Assembly: GCF_016584115.1 (NCBI RefSeq)
Contig: NZ_NRSK01000013.1
Coordinates: 1 to 64,000 of the forward strand
Source of the DNA: Ectothiorhodospira mobilis
GTDB taxonomy: Bacteria > Pseudomonadota > Gammaproteobacteria > Ectothiorhodospirales > Ectothiorhodospiraceae
Direction: 5' to 3'
Length of the DNA stretch: 64,000 nt
The notes under the pieces were generated by a model that was not told the DNA's origin, searched no databases, and was given only the letters and a program-made list of their open reading frames with translations. This document shows positions 21,701-30,167 of this stretch, piece by piece (position 1 is the stretch's first letter; each line of letters opens with the position of its first letter). The position numbers and the translations under genes are program-made.

Positions 21701-22235
21701 GCAGGTGGTCCTGCCCCCGGGCCCAGTCGTCCAGCCAGTCGGCGCGGTAGACCTGATACTGGTCCAGCAGGTCCGCCAGGCGCTGGGCCAGCTGGTGGCG
21801 CTTGCGCAGGTCATGGTCGTCCTCGAGGAAACGCCGCAGGGGGGCAAAGGCGGGCTGGCGCAGGCAGTCGGGCAGCAGGCGCATGAGCCGCCAGAGGAGC
21901 GGGTCACGGGCAAACGGGGAGGTCTCCGGTACCGCCGCATCCCCCAGCACCGCGCGGTAGGCCCGCCAGAGGAAGCGCGCCGGCAGATCCATTTCCAGGG
22001 CGGCGGCGATGCCCGCCCCCCCCTCCCCGTCCCCGGGATGACGGGCCAGGGCCAGGCGCAGCCATTGGGCGATCCCGTTGCTCTGCACCAGGATCACCTC
22101 GTTCTCCAGCGGGGCCAGGGGATAGCGCCGCATCCATGCCACCGCCACCGCCCGCAGATCCTCCAGGTGGTTGCCGTGCACCGCCATGAAGCCGGGGGTG
22201 ATGTCCGTGTCCGTTGTCTGCGCGGGGGTGGCCAT
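18726..22235 (-). CDS. recC: exodeoxyribonuclease V subunit gamma
   Basis: RecC is the Chi-recognition and strand-splitting subunit of RecBCD. With the ATG at 22233-22235 the product is 1169 residues (E. coli 1122). The N-terminus shows the RecC block around VHGNHLEDL and LENEVILVQSNGIAQWL. The middle shows VLVFGVSSLP and VMVPDIHRYAPHFQAVFG, and later RVVCLLGMNDGDYPR. The frame is open further upstream to 22319, but the extra residues look non-coding. It is the first gene of recC-recB-recD, each overlapping the next by 4 bp; hypE ends 83 nt upstream. Confidence 0.93.
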   Translation of the reverse strand: MATPAQTTDTDITPGFMAVHGNHLEDLRAVAVAWMRRYPLAPLENEVILVQSNGIAQWLRLALARHPGDGEGGAGIAAALEMDLPARFLWRAYRAVLGDAAVPETSPFARDPLLWRLMRLLPDCLRQPAFAPLRRFLEDDHDLRKRHQLAQRLADLLDQYQVYRADWLDDWARGQDHLRDARGGLHPLEEDENLWQPALWRALIADLGPGADAGSRAGIHTRFMERLPRLQTRPPGLPRRVLVFGVSSLPAQMLEALAGISRFTQVLLCVHNPCRHYWADIIADKDLLRAPRRRQAPKAGMPGDLPEEDLHHHAHPLLAAWGRQGRDYIRMLDAHDDPGRYRGLFADLPWERIDLFEPHGGHTLLQQLQDDILELRPLAETREQWPPVDPAGDDSLRFHVAHSPQREVEILHDRLLDRFSRDPSLRPRDVIVMVPDIHRYAPHFQAVFGQIPPEDARHIPFTLADLGQRGQDPVLVALEQLLHLPESRLGVSELLDLLDLPAVRSRFGLTRGQVPQLHDWIRGAGIRWGLHARQRAALDLPGDLEQNTWRFGWRRMLLGYAAGGEGPWCGVQPYDEVAGLDAALAGPLTDLLEALERWWAILSRPASPAEWGRRLRELMADFFAPGEEAGRITLMRADEALEQWETDCAAAAMDAPLPLGVVREHWLGSLEGPRLSQRFLTGGVTVCTLMPMRAIPFRVVCLLGMNDGDYPRSRPPLDFDLMARDPRPGDRSRREDDRYLFLEALLSARDHCHVSWVGRNARDNAERPPSVLVGQLREHLAAGWTPAQPGTDLLTCLTTVHPLQPFARSLFEASEGQFTYAREWEGMHAPAPEGPASTPAPLPWRPPEEPLDTDTLGDFLKDPVGFFFAHRLRVRFDQDPDVAEDQEPFALDGLGHWQAVSHLVEAALYPPPGPDTPQEVIETLLEQALAAWWRAGHLPPGGMGGYVAEQVRDSARDLLMRHQALVRTHGRILRTPQRLRLHWEDLVLEDWLPPLRADADGRRLCLRHEPGRLRTKQTPFLRLDKCCRPWVLHLLAQAGGVAMDTILVGVDATLHMPALDAGTARGHLQALLRGWREGQTRPLPAYCQGTAAWLRAEEKGPAKQENELRRVHEGEGKRAGERDRNPALARAWPRVDDLLSAPDFQDWARALYAPLREGVKPHSVPEDGQ

Positions 22236-22318
22236 GGTCCCTGTCGTAGCAAAGTCCTGTATGGGGGAAACGCTAACCGACCCGGGCGCCGTGCACAATG
22301 CCGGTGCCCCCAGGGGCA

Positions 22319-23350
22319 TCAGCAGATCCGGGGCAGGAGCTCCCCGGCGGGCCAGTCCAGGTTGCGCAGGCCGCCGTAGGGGGTGCGCACCTGCACGAAG
22401 GCATCCGGATCCGCCACCACCTGCCCCACCACCGCCGCCTCCCGGCCCAGGGGGTGGGCCTTCAGGGCCTGCAGCAGGCGCGGCCCATGGGCCCGGGGAC
22501 AGATGGCCACAAGGCGTCCCTCACAGGCCACATGCAGGGGATCCAGGCCCAGCAGTTCGCAGGCGGCGCGCACCCCGGGGCGCACCGGCAGATCCGCCTC
22601 CTCCAGGAGCATACCCACCCCGGACTGCCCCGCCCACTCGTGCAGGGCACAGGCCAGACCGCCCCGGGTGGGATCGCGCAGGCAGCGCACCCCGGGCACC
22701 GCCGCCAGCAGGTGGGCCACCAGGTCGTGCAGCGGGGCGCAATCGGAGCGGATGGGCGGGTCCAGGTCCAGCCCCTCCCGGGCCGCCATCACGGCCATGC
22801 CGTGGTCCCCCAGGGGTCCGCTCACCAGGATGGCATCCCCGGGGCGTGCCCGGTCCCCGGCGAGTTCCACCCCCTCGGACACCACACCCAGGGCCGTGGT
22901 GGTGATATAGACCCCGTCCCCCCGGCCCCGGGGGACCACCTTGGTGTCGCCCGCCACCACGGGGATGCCCACCGCCGCCGCGGCCCCGGCCATGGAGTCG
23001 ACGATGCGGGCAAGGGTAGTCAGGGCCAGCCCCTCCTCCAGGATGAACCCGGCGGTGAGGGCCAGCGGCACCGCCCCGGCCATGGCCACGTCGTTGACGC
23101 TGCCGTTCACCGCCAGGCGGCCGATGTCGCCACCGGGGAAGAACAGCGGCGTGACCACATGACCGTCGGTGGCGGTCACCAGGCGTCCCGCGGGCGGGTC
23201 CAGCACGGCGGCGTCCTCCCCCCGCTCCAGCCAGGGGTTATCGAAGGCCCGGGCGAAGAGCTGGCGCACCAGCTGGGTCATGGCCCGGCCGCCGCTGCCG
23301 TGGGCCGGGGTCACCGTGTCCCGTTCCAGGTCGATGGGATAGAGGGGCAT
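22319..23350 (-). CDS. hypE: hydrogenase maturation protein HypE
   Basis: HypE receives a carbamoyl group on its C-terminal Cys from HypF and dehydrates it to thiocyanate with ATP, giving the CN ligands for the Fe of NiFe-hydrogenase. The 343-residue protein has the AIR-synthase-like fold signatures AHGSGGRA near the start, GDIGRLAVNGSVNDVAM, VVAGDTKVV and DPTRGGLA. It ends in LPRIC with the essential terminal Cys. The start is the ATG giving MPLYPIDLERD; the frame upstream is noise. It lies about 19 kb from hypABF, between pgsA and recC, and is not in a hyp operon here. Confidence 0.95.
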   Translation of the reverse strand: MPLYPIDLERDTVTPAHGSGGRAMTQLVRQLFARAFDNPWLERGEDAAVLDPPAGRLVTATDGHVVTPLFFPGGDIGRLAVNGSVNDVAMAGAVPLALTAGFILEEGLALTTLARIVDSMAGAAAAVGIPVVAGDTKVVPRGRGDGVYITTTALGVVSEGVELAGDRARPGDAILVSGPLGDHGMAVMAAREGLDLDPPIRSDCAPLHDLVAHLLAAVPGVRCLRDPTRGGLACALHEWAGQSGVGMLLEEADLPVRPGVRAACELLGLDPLHVACEGRLVAICPRAHGPRLLQALKAHPLGREAAVVGQVVADPDAFVQVRTPYGGLRNLDWPAGELLPRIC

Positions 23351-23445
23351 GGGGCGGGCCTGCACGCGGGTACCGTAGCGCCAGACTACCCTCTGCACGG
23401 CATGGGGACAATGTCGCCCCGGGTCACGGCCGCGCGGCGGGAACG

Positions 23446-23467
23446 GGCCCTTCCCCGGAAGCGGGCC
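23446..23467 (-). terminator. hairpin after pgsA
   Basis: Interrupted inverted repeat: GGCCC-TTCC at 23446-23454 pairs with GGAA at 23457-23460 and GGGCC at 23463-23467, with a 2-nt bulge. It lies 10 nt beyond the pgsA stop on the minus strand. There is no clear T-run. The rest of the gap to hypE holds nothing recognisable; in particular there is no tRNA. Confidence 0.35.
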
Positions 23468-23476
23468 AGTACGCCC

Positions 23477-24031
23477 TCAGTCCTCGGCCCACTCCAGGGC
23501 GGCCCGCAGGTAATGGAACATGGACCACAGGGTGAGCACGGCGGCCACGTAGAGCAGCGCCAGGCCGATGGCGACACTGGGCAGGCCCAGCAGGGGCAGT
23601 CCGTAGAGCAGGAGGAAGATGGCGATCATCTGTGCCGTGGTCTTGAACTTGCCGATCCAGGAGACGGCCACGGCGCCGGACTGGCCGATCTTGGCCATCC
23701 ACTCCCGCAGGGCGGAGATGGCGATCTCGCGGCCGATGATCACCACCGCGGCCAGGGCCAGGGCAATGCCGCCGGGCTCGTCCACCAGCAGCACCAGGGC
23801 CGTGGCCACCATAAGCTTGTCGGCCACCGGATCCAGGAAGGCGCCGAAGTGGGAGGTCTGCCCCAGACGCCGCGCCAGGTAACCATCCAGCCAGTCGGTG
23901 ACCCCCGCCAGGGCGAAGATCAGGGCGCTGGCCGGGCCCGCCCAGGGGTGGGGATAGTAGAAGGCCACCACGATCAGGGGGATCAGGGCGATGCGCAGCC
24001 AGGTGAGCAGATTGGGAATGGAGAAGGTCAT
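23477..24031 (-). CDS. pgsA: CDP-diacylglycerol-glycerol-3-phosphate phosphatidyltransferase
   Basis: PgsA makes phosphatidylglycerophosphate, the committed step to phosphatidylglycerol and cardiolipin, in the inner membrane. The 184-residue protein starts MTFSIPNLLTWLRI and contains the complete CDP-alcohol phosphotransferase motif DG-x2-AR-x8-G-x3-D-x3-D (about 48-70). Several hydrophobic segments follow. It begins 3 nt after uvrC, the usual gammaproteobacterial uvrC-pgsA arrangement. Confidence 0.96.
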   Translation of the reverse strand: MTFSIPNLLTWLRIALIPLIVVAFYYPHPWAGPASALIFALAGVTDWLDGYLARRLGQTSHFGAFLDPVADKLMVATALVLLVDEPGGIALALAAVVIIGREIAISALREWMAKIGQSGAVAVSWIGKFKTTAQMIAIFLLLYGLPLLGLPSVAIGLALLYVAAVLTLWSMFHYLRAALEWAED

Positions 24032-24034
24032 GGC

Positions 24035-25879
24035 TCAGTCGTCGTGTAGCGAGTCGAATACCTGTTGCGCCAGCTTGCGACTGATGCCGGGCACCCGGGC
24101 CAGATCCTCCACGCCGGCACGGCTGACGCCCCTGAGGCCGCCGAAGTGCTTGAGCAGTTGCTGGCGGCGTTTCGGACCCATGCCGGGGATCTGTTCCAGC
24201 GGGGAGGTGTTGCGGCTTCTGGCCCGGCGCTGGCGGTGGCCCGTGATGGCGAAGCGGTGGGCCTCGTCGCGGATCTGCTGGATCAGATGCAGCGCCTTGG
24301 AGCCCGGCGGCAGTATAGTCGGTGCCGTGGTGTCGCTCAATACGAGGGTCTCCATGCCCGCACGCCGCGACTCCCCCTTGGCCACACCCACCACCAGGAC
24401 CCCCTGGATCTCCAGGGCCTCCAGCACCTCCAGGGCCTGGCGCACCTGGCCGCGGCCGCCGTCGATGAAGAGCACGTCTGGCAGCCGCGCCTCACCGCGC
24501 TTGAGGCGGGCGTAGCGCCGCTCCAGGGCCTGGCGCATGGCGGCATAGTCATCCCCCGGGGTGATGTCGCGGATATTGAAGCGCCGGTAATCGGACTTCA
24601 GCGGACCGTCCTGGTTGAAGACCACGCAGGAGGCGACGGTGGCCTCCCCCCGGGCATGGCTGATGTCGAAGCACTCCATGCGCGTGGGCGGGGCCTGCAG
24701 CCCCAGGGCCTGGCGCAGGGCCTCCAGGCGCGCGCGCATGCCGCTGCGTCCCGCCAGGCGGGTCTCCAGGGAGAGCTGGGCGTTGTGCAGGGCCATCTGC
24801 AGCCAGCGGGCGCGCTCCCCGCGCACGTTCCAGGACAGGGTCACCTTCTGACCGCGGCGCAGGGCCAGCATCTCCTCCAGCACAGTGCGGTCCTGGGGGG
24901 CGTGGCTGAGGATGATCTGCGGCGGCACCTCCCGGGCCAGGTAGTACTGGCCCAAAAAGGCGGTGAGCAGGGCCCCGGGCCGGGGATCGTCCTCCCCGGG
25001 GCCCTGGGGGAAATAGGCCCGGTTGCCCAGGTTCAGGCCGCCGCGGATGGAAAAGACCTGCACGCAGGTCTCCCCACCGGCGGTGGCGGCGGCGATGATG
25101 TCCACGTCGCCCCCCTCGCCGCTGACGTACTGGCGCTGGGTCACCTCCTGCAGGCGGGCGATCTGGTCCCGCAGGACCGCGGCCTGTTCAAAATCCAGGC
25201 GGGCGGAGGCGGCCTCCATCTCCCGCACCCGGTCCTCGATGACGCGGGCGCTGCGCCCCTCCAGGAAATCCACGGCATGGGCCACGTCCCGGGCGTAGGC
25301 CTCGGGGTTGATGAGGCCCACGCAGGGGGCGCTGCAGCGCTGGATCTGATACTGCAGGCAGGGGCGGGTGCGGTTCTCGAAGAAGCTGTCCCGGCAGGGG
25401 CGGATGAGGAAGAGCTTCTGCAACAGGTTCAGGGTCTCGCGCACCGCCGGCGAGGACGGATAGGGACCGAAGTACCGCCCGGGCTGGCGGCGCGCCCCCC
25501 GGTGCAGGGCGATGCGGGGGTAGGTGTGCTGGGACAGGAAGATATAGGGATAGCCCTTGTCGTCCCGCAGGAGCACGTTGTAGCGGGGGCGGTGCTCCTT
25601 GATGAGATTGTTCTCCAGCAGCAGGGCCTCCGCCTCCGTGGCGGTGACCGCCACCTGGATGTCCCGGATCTGGGCCACCATGGCGCGGATGCGGGGACTG
25701 GAGAGGTTGCTGCGGAAATAGCTGGACACCCGGCGGCGCAGGTTGCGGGCCTTGCCCACATAGAGCACCTCGCCGCCCTCGCCGATCATGCGGTAGACCC
25801 CGGGCCGGGTGGTGAGATCGGCGATCAGGGCCCGCGGATCGAACGGCGTTGCGGGGGTGTGTGCGTCCTCTTTGCCCAT
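24035..25879 (-). CDS. uvrC: excinuclease ABC subunit C
   Basis: UvrC makes the two incisions flanking a lesion in nucleotide excision repair. The 614-residue product has the GIY-YIG nuclease domain (RPGVYRM and LYVGKARNLRRRV, about 25-60). A Cys cluster with four spaced Cys at about 165-185 is the site now known to bind an iron-sulfur cluster in UvrC. The UVR motif region, the RNase H-like nuclease (MECFDISHARGE, DGGRGQ) and the C-terminal helix-hairpin-helix IPGMGPKRRQQLL follow. The ATG at 25879 gives MGKEDAHTP; the frame continues upstream without coding character. It follows a glycosylase gene by 2 nt. Confidence 0.96.
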   Translation of the reverse strand: MGKEDAHTPATPFDPRALIADLTTRPGVYRMIGEGGEVLYVGKARNLRRRVSSYFRSNLSSPRIRAMVAQIRDIQVAVTATEAEALLLENNLIKEHRPRYNVLLRDDKGYPYIFLSQHTYPRIALHRGARRQPGRYFGPYPSSPAVRETLNLLQKLFLIRPCRDSFFENRTRPCLQYQIQRCSAPCVGLINPEAYARDVAHAVDFLEGRSARVIEDRVREMEAASARLDFEQAAVLRDQIARLQEVTQRQYVSGEGGDVDIIAAATAGGETCVQVFSIRGGLNLGNRAYFPQGPGEDDPRPGALLTAFLGQYYLAREVPPQIILSHAPQDRTVLEEMLALRRGQKVTLSWNVRGERARWLQMALHNAQLSLETRLAGRSGMRARLEALRQALGLQAPPTRMECFDISHARGEATVASCVVFNQDGPLKSDYRRFNIRDITPGDDYAAMRQALERRYARLKRGEARLPDVLFIDGGRGQVRQALEVLEALEIQGVLVVGVAKGESRRAGMETLVLSDTTAPTILPPGSKALHLIQQIRDEAHRFAITGHRQRRARSRNTSPLEQIPGMGPKRRQQLLKHFGGLRGVSRAGVEDLARVPGISRKLAQQVFDSLHDD

Positions 25880-25881
25880 GC

Positions 25882-26523
25882 TCACCCCCGCTGCAGACGC
25901 AGGGTCAGTTCGGCGAACACCGCCCGGAACATCTCCGGCGTGAGGCGCCCCGTCTGGGTGTTGTAGCGGCTGCAGTGGTAGCAATCCACCAGGGTGAATC
26001 CGCCCGGCAGTTCGTGCGCCCGGCCGTGGGCGAAGGGGTGGGCGGACAGGGTCAGCCCCCGGGCCCGCAGCACCGCCTGGTGGGCCACCGTGCCCAGGGC
26101 CAGCACCAGGGGCCGTTCCGGCAGGGCCTCCAGTTCTGCCGCCAGGTAGCCGTTGCACTGGCGGATCTCCGCCGTGGTGGGGCGGTTCTCCGGGGGCAGG
26201 CACTTGACGGCATTGGTGATGCGACAACCCTGCAGGACGAGGCCGTCCTCCGCCCCCGACACCTCGGGCCGGTTGCTCAGCCCCATCTCGTACAGAGTAC
26301 GAAAGAGCAGGATGCCGGCATGGTCCCCGGTGAAGGGACGCCCGCTGGCGTTGGCCCCATGCATCCCCGGGGCCAGGCCGACGATGAGCAGGCGCCCCCG
26401 AGGGTCGCCGAAGGGGGGCACCGGGGCGGCGTGGTAGTCGGGATGGGCGGCGCGCACCCGGGACCGCAGGTCCACGAGGCGCGGGCAACGGCGGCACCCG
26501 GGGTCGAAGGACGTTCCGGCCAT
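25882..26523 (-). CDS. family 5 uracil-DNA glycosylase (UDGb type)
   Basis: Uracil-DNA glycosylases remove deaminated cytosine from DNA. The 213-residue protein has motif 1 GLAPGMHGANASGRPFTGD, where the catalytic Asp or Asn of other families is Ala, a hallmark of family 5. It also has NAVKCLPPENRP and motif 2 CYHCSRYNTQTGRL. Cys10, Cys13 and two further Cys would bind the [4Fe-4S] cluster typical of families 4 and 5. Family 5 enzymes act broadly on uracil, hypoxanthine and xanthine. The gene sits between uvrY (4 nt) and uvrC (2 nt), two genes that are normally adjacent. Confidence 0.88.
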   Translation of the reverse strand: MAGTSFDPGCRRCPRLVDLRSRVRAAHPDYHAAPVPPFGDPRGRLLIVGLAPGMHGANASGRPFTGDHAGILLFRTLYEMGLSNRPEVSGAEDGLVLQGCRITNAVKCLPPENRPTTAEIRQCNGYLAAELEALPERPLVLALGTVAHQAVLRARGLTLSAHPFAHGRAHELPGGFTLVDCYHCSRYNTQTGRLTPEMFRAVFAELTLRLQRG

Positions 26524-26527
26524 GGGC

Positions 26528-27181
26528 TCAGGGATGCACAGGGGAATGACTTCGGGTGATGCCCTGTTCCATGGCCAGGCGCAGCAGGTCCATGTCGCTC
26601 TCGCAGCCCAGCTTCTCCCGCAGGCGGGCCTTGTAGGTGCTCACCGTCTTCACGTTCACCCCCAGTTCGGCGGCGATCTCCTGCTGGCGCAGGCCCTGCA
26701 CCAGAAGCAGGAGGATCTGCCGTTCCCGCGGCGAGAGCCGGTCCAGGGGGCCGGGCGGGAGGGCCTGGGAATCCAGCTGCTCATGGAAACGGGGACTGAC
26801 GTGGCGATCCCCCCGCATGGCGGTGGTCACGGCGTGGATCAGCTCCTCCACCGGGCAGCCCTTGGTGAGGTAACCGGCGGCCCCGCTGTCCAGGAGCCAG
26901 CGGGGATAGGGGCCCTCGTCCTGGACGGTGAGGACGATCACCTTCACCCGGGGATCGGACTCCAGTACGCGGCGGGTGCTCTCCAGGCCGCCGAGTCCGG
27001 GCATGTTCAGATCCATGAGGATGACATCGGGCCGCAGGCGGGGCAGCAGTTCCAGGGCCTCCTCGCCGGAGGCGGCCTCCCCCGCCACACGGATCCCGGC
27101 CGGCTCGCCATGGCGCTCCAGGAGCCCGCGCACACCGGTGCGCACCAGCTCGTGGTCGTCCACCAACAGGATATCGATCAT
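26528..27181 (-). CDS. uvrY: response regulator UvrY/GacA
   Basis: UvrY (GacA) is the response regulator of the BarA/GacS system that activates small RNAs antagonising CsrA/RsmA. The 217-residue protein has an N-terminal receiver (acidic pair at D8/D9, phosphoacceptor D57 in LMDLN, Lys in YLTKG) and a C-terminal LuxR-type helix-turn-helix (LSPRERQILLLLVQG, VNVKTVSTYKARLREKL). A four-residue insertion near residue 25 is unusual. The start is the ATG giving MIDILLVDDHE. It is upstream of uvrC, as in many gammaproteobacteria, which favours UvrY/GacA over other NarL-type regulators. Confidence 0.88.
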   Translation of the reverse strand: MIDILLVDDHELVRTGVRGLLERHGEPAGIRVAGEAASGEEALELLPRLRPDVILMDLNMPGLGGLESTRRVLESDPRVKVIVLTVQDEGPYPRWLLDSGAAGYLTKGCPVEELIHAVTTAMRGDRHVSPRFHEQLDSQALPPGPLDRLSPRERQILLLLVQGLRQQEIAAELGVNVKTVSTYKARLREKLGCESDMDLLRLAMEQGITRSHSPVHP

Positions 27182-27238
27182 CAGCGGGGCCGGACCGGCG
27201 CTATCGGGCACGGCGGAAACCTCCCGGCTCAACGGGCC

Positions 27239-27706
27239 TCACCAGTTCTTGAACGGGTGCTGCACCAGGCTGGTGTTGTAGTACCTGGGGTCGTGGGAGA
27301 CTTCCTGTCCCACCCAGGAGGGCAGCTGCGGCTCATCCGTGGGCGCGTTCAGTTCCACCTCGGCCACCACCAGGCCGGCGTTGTCTCCCTCGAAGACATC
27401 CACCTCCCAGAGATGACCGGCGTGGGGGACGTAGTGGCGGGTCTTTTCGATCATGGGGCGCATGCACAGGCCATCCAGCAGCTCCCTCGCCTCCTGGGGC
27501 GGGATGGCGTACTCGAATTCCTGCCGCTCCACCCCGAGGGTGGCGCTCTTGATGTTGATGTCGGCCTTCTCCCCGGCCAGGCGCACCCGCACCGAGGCCT
27601 GTGTGTTGCCGCAGAGGTAGCCCTGCCGCAACGACACGCTATGGGTCACCTGATCCTGCCAGGCATCGGATACGACAAGGAATTTCTTCTCGATCTCTTG
27701 TGCCAT
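27239..27706 (-). CDS. CYTH domain protein
   Basis: CYTH proteins hydrolyse or bind triphosphorylated substrates such as inorganic triphosphate. The 155-residue protein starts MAQEIEKKFLV with the ExExK signature. It has alternating charged strand residues (SVRVRLAG, DINIKS, EFEYAIP, WEVDVFEGDNAGLVVAEVEL) that build the tunnel-fold metal and phosphate sites. This short single-domain form is common in bacteria. Substrate cannot be told from the sequence. It lies between fabH (upstream, with a hairpin between) and uvrY. Confidence 0.88.
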   Translation of the reverse strand: MAQEIEKKFLVVSDAWQDQVTHSVSLRQGYLCGNTQASVRVRLAGEKADINIKSATLGVERQEFEYAIPPQEARELLDGLCMRPMIEKTRHYVPHAGHLWEVDVFEGDNAGLVVAEVELNAPTDEPQLPSWVGQEVSHDPRYYNTSLVQHPFKNW

Positions 27707-27739
27707 CGGGCCTCGGGAGCTTGGGATTCTGCACGGATG

Positions 27740-27765
27740 CCCGGGATCGTAACACGTTTCCCGGG
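27740..27765 (-). terminator. hairpin after fabH
   Basis: CCCGGGA (27740-27746) and TCCCGGG (27759-27765) form a perfect 7-bp stem. The 12-nt loop contains a further CGT/ACG pairing. It lies 13 nt past the fabH stop and probably ends the yceD-rpmF-plsX-fabH transcript. No long T-run follows. Confidence 0.5.
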
Positions 27766-27778
27766 GGGGGCGGGGCCG

Positions 27779-28750
27779 TCAGAACCGCACCAGGGCCGAC
27801 CCCCAGGTGAAGCCCCCGCCGAAGGCCTCCAGCAGCAGCAGCTGGCCGGGGCGGATGCGTCCGTCGCGCACGGCTGCGTCCAGGGCCAGGGGCACGGAGG
27901 CGGCGGAGGTGTTGCCGTGTTCCTCCACCGTCACCACCACCCGCTCCATGGGCAGCTTCACCTTGCGGGCGATGCCCTGGATGATGCGGATATTGGCCTG
28001 ATGGGGGATGAGCCAGTCCAGCTGCGACTGGTCCACGCCCGCCTGCTCCAGGGTCTGCTGGACGATCTGCCCGAGGGTGTTCACCGCCCACTTGAAGACC
28101 TCATTGCCCTTCATCTGCAGATAGGCCTCCCCGGCGATCACCGCCGGATAGCCCTTGCCCACCCCGGCGGGGACGCTGAGCAGACTCTCGTAACGGCCGT
28201 CGGCGTGCAGATGCGTGGCCAGGATGCCCGGGGTGTCCGAGGCCTCCAGCACCACCGCCCCGGCGCCGTCCCCGAAGAGCACGCAGGTGCCCCGGTCGGT
28301 CCAGTCCAGGATGCGGGAGATGCTCTCCGCCCCCACCACCAGGGCACAGCGGGCGGAACCGGCGCGGATGAACTGATCCGCCACCCCCAGGGCGTAGACA
28401 AAGCCGGTGCACACCGCCTGCACATCGAATGCCGGGCAGCCGTTGTGGATGCCCAGGCGCTGCTGCAGCAGGCAGGCGGTGCTGGGGAAGACCTGATCGG
28501 GCGTGGTGGTGGCCACGATGATCAGGTCGATCTCTTCGGCGCTTCGTCCCGACATCTCCAGGGCGCCCCGGGCGGCCTTTTCCGCCAGGTCGCAGGTGGT
28601 CTCCTCGGGCCCCACCACATGGCGCTGGCCGATGCCGGTGCGTTCCCGGATCCAGGCATCGGAGGTCTCCACGATCTTCTCCAGATCGTGGTTGGTGAGG
28701 ATCTTTTCCGGAAGATAACCCCCGGTACCCGTAATCCGGGAGTAGGTCAC
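27779..28750 (-). CDS. fabH: 3-oxoacyl-ACP synthase III
   Basis: FabH (KAS III) condenses acetyl-CoA with malonyl-ACP to start type II fatty acid synthesis. The 323-residue protein has catalytic Cys114 in VQAVCTGF, the His in PHQANIRI and the Asn in GNTSAAS. The length is standard. It is the last gene of yceD-rpmF-plsX-fabH and its ATG overlaps the plsX stop by 4 bp. fabD, fabG and acpP, which often follow, are absent; a hairpin and an unrelated CYTH gene come next. Confidence 0.97.
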   Translation of the reverse strand: MTYSRITGTGGYLPEKILTNHDLEKIVETSDAWIRERTGIGQRHVVGPEETTCDLAEKAARGALEMSGRSAEEIDLIIVATTTPDQVFPSTACLLQQRLGIHNGCPAFDVQAVCTGFVYALGVADQFIRAGSARCALVVGAESISRILDWTDRGTCVLFGDGAGAVVLEASDTPGILATHLHADGRYESLLSVPAGVGKGYPAVIAGEAYLQMKGNEVFKWAVNTLGQIVQQTLEQAGVDQSQLDWLIPHQANIRIIQGIARKVKLPMERVVVTVEEHGNTSAASVPLALDAAVRDGRIRPGQLLLLEAFGGGFTWGSALVRF

Positions 28751-29778
28751 GGCGCAATTTCCTCTTTACTGAGCAGTTCCTCCAGCCGCTTGTCGATGCG
28801 CTGCGGGACCTTCTTCTCGGCCTCGATGCGGGCGATGCGGATGGCGTTGAGGAAGGCCACGGCATCGGCGCCGCCGTGGCTCTTGATGACGATCCCCTGC
28901 AGCCCCAAAAGGCTGGCGCCGTTGTAGGCGCGGGGATCGATGCGCCGGCGCAGGGCCTTGAGCACTGGCATGGCCACCAGCCCGGCCATCTTGGCGTAGA
29001 GGCCGCTGGTGAACTGGCTGCGCACGTAGTGGGAGACCATGCGGGCCACCCCCTCGCTGGTCTTGAGGGCCACATTGCCGACGAAGCCGTCGCACACCAC
29101 CACATCCACCTCGCCGCAGTAGATGTCGTTGCCCTCGACAAAGCCCACGTAGTTCAGGTGGCTGTGCTCCAGCATGTGGGCCGCCTCCTTCACCTGATCG
29201 TTGCCCTTGATGTCCTCCTCGCCGATGTTGAGCAGGCCCACCCGGGGGGCATCCAGGTTGTCCACGGCGCTGGCCAGCTCCGAACCCATGACGGCGAACT
29301 GATAGAGATGGTTGGCGGTGGAATCCACATTGGCACCCAGGTCCAGCATGTGGGTGTGGCCGTTCAGGGCCGGGATGGCGGTGATGATGGCGGGACGGTC
29401 GATCCCCGGCAGGGTCTTGAGCACGTAGCGGGCCGTGGCCATGAGGGCGCCCGTGTTGCCGGCGCTGACGCAGGCGTCCGCCTGCTGGTGCTTGACCAGG
29501 TTGACGGCCACGCGCATGGAGGAATCCTTCTTGGTGCGCAGGGCCTGGCTGGGGGGTTCGTCCATGCCCACCACCTGGGCGGCATGGTGGATGCGCAGGC
29601 GGTTGGAAGGGGCCCCGCCGCTGGCGGACAGTTCACGGGTCAGCCGCTCCTTGTCCCCCACGAGGATGAGATGGATGTCGGAAAACTCCGCCAGGGCCTT
29701 GAGGGCCGCCGGCACGACCACCTGGGGGCCGTGGTCGCCGCCCATGGCATCCAGTGCGATGGTGAACAGACCGCTCAT
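28747..29778 (-). CDS. plsX: phosphate acyltransferase PlsX
   Basis: PlsX converts acyl-ACP to acyl-phosphate for phospholipid synthesis. The 343-residue protein shows the family signatures [11 protein letters not shown] near the start, [11 protein letters not shown] (about 98-108) and [11 protein letters not shown]. The ATG giving [14 protein letters not shown] is chosen over an upstream in-frame start that adds nine unconserved residues. It sits between rpmF and fabH in the standard order. The 124-nt gap to rpmF is GC-rich, with a 7-bp GGACCGG/CCGGTCC repeat. Confidence 0.97.
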   Translation of the reverse strand: MSGLFTIALDAMGGDHGPQVVVPAALKALAEFSDIHLILVGDKERLTRELSASGGAPSNRLRIHHAAQVVGMDEPPSQALRTKKDSSMRVAVNLVKHQQADACVSAGNTGALMATARYVLKTLPGIDRPAIITAIPALNGHTHMLDLGANVDSTANHLYQFAVMGSELASAVDNLDAPRVGLLNIGEEDIKGNDQVKEAAHMLEHSHLNYVGFVEGNDIYCGEVDVVVCDGFVGNVALKTSEGVARMVSHYVRSQFTSGLYAKMAGLVAMPVLKALRRRIDPRAYNGASLLGLQGIVIKSHGGADAVAFLNAIRIARIEAEKKVPQRIDKRLEELLSKEEIAP

Positions 29779-29902
29779 GGGTAGACTCGTCTCTGATCGG
29801 GGCACAACGGGAGGGCGGGACCGGCCCGGCCCCCCGGCGAGGCCCGGTCCGGATCACCGCGATGTCCCCGCCTCTCCTTGCGCAGGGGCCGGGGCAACCG
29901 GC

Positions 29903-30097
29903 TTATTCCTCGTCGTCCTCCACGTCCTTGGGCTTGATCACCTGGCGGCCGCGGTAGAAGCCGTCGGCGCTGACGTGATGGCGGCGGTGGAGTTCGCCGG
30001 TGGTGGGCTCCACCGACAGGGTCGGGGCCTTGAGGCCGTCGTGGGAACGGCGCATGCCCCGCTTGGAGCGGGTGGTACGACCTTGTGCAACTGCCAT
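29903..30097 (-). CDS. rpmF: 50S ribosomal protein L32
   Basis: A 64-residue basic protein beginning [21 protein letters not shown], the highly conserved L32 N-terminus. It has the expected [23 protein letters not shown] core. The four Cys of zinc-binding L32 variants are absent, as in other gammaproteobacteria. The acidic tail KDVEDDEE is a little longer than usual. It lies between yceD and plsX, the standard order. Confidence 0.97.
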   Translation of the reverse strand: MAVAQGRTTRSKRGMRRSHDGLKAPTLSVEPTTGELHRRHHVSADGFYRGRQVIKPKDVEDDEE

Positions 30098-30167
30098 GAT
30101 CTCTCTCCGATGACGTTCAAACCAACCATAAGGCCGCCGGCCCGGGGGCGGCGGCCCATTGTACACA

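Noticed and set aside
23351-23476. tRNA genes downstream of pgsA, common in other gammaproteobacteria.
   Set aside because: No cloverleaf, T-loop sequence or CCA end could be found; the gap contains only a hairpin and the hypE leader.
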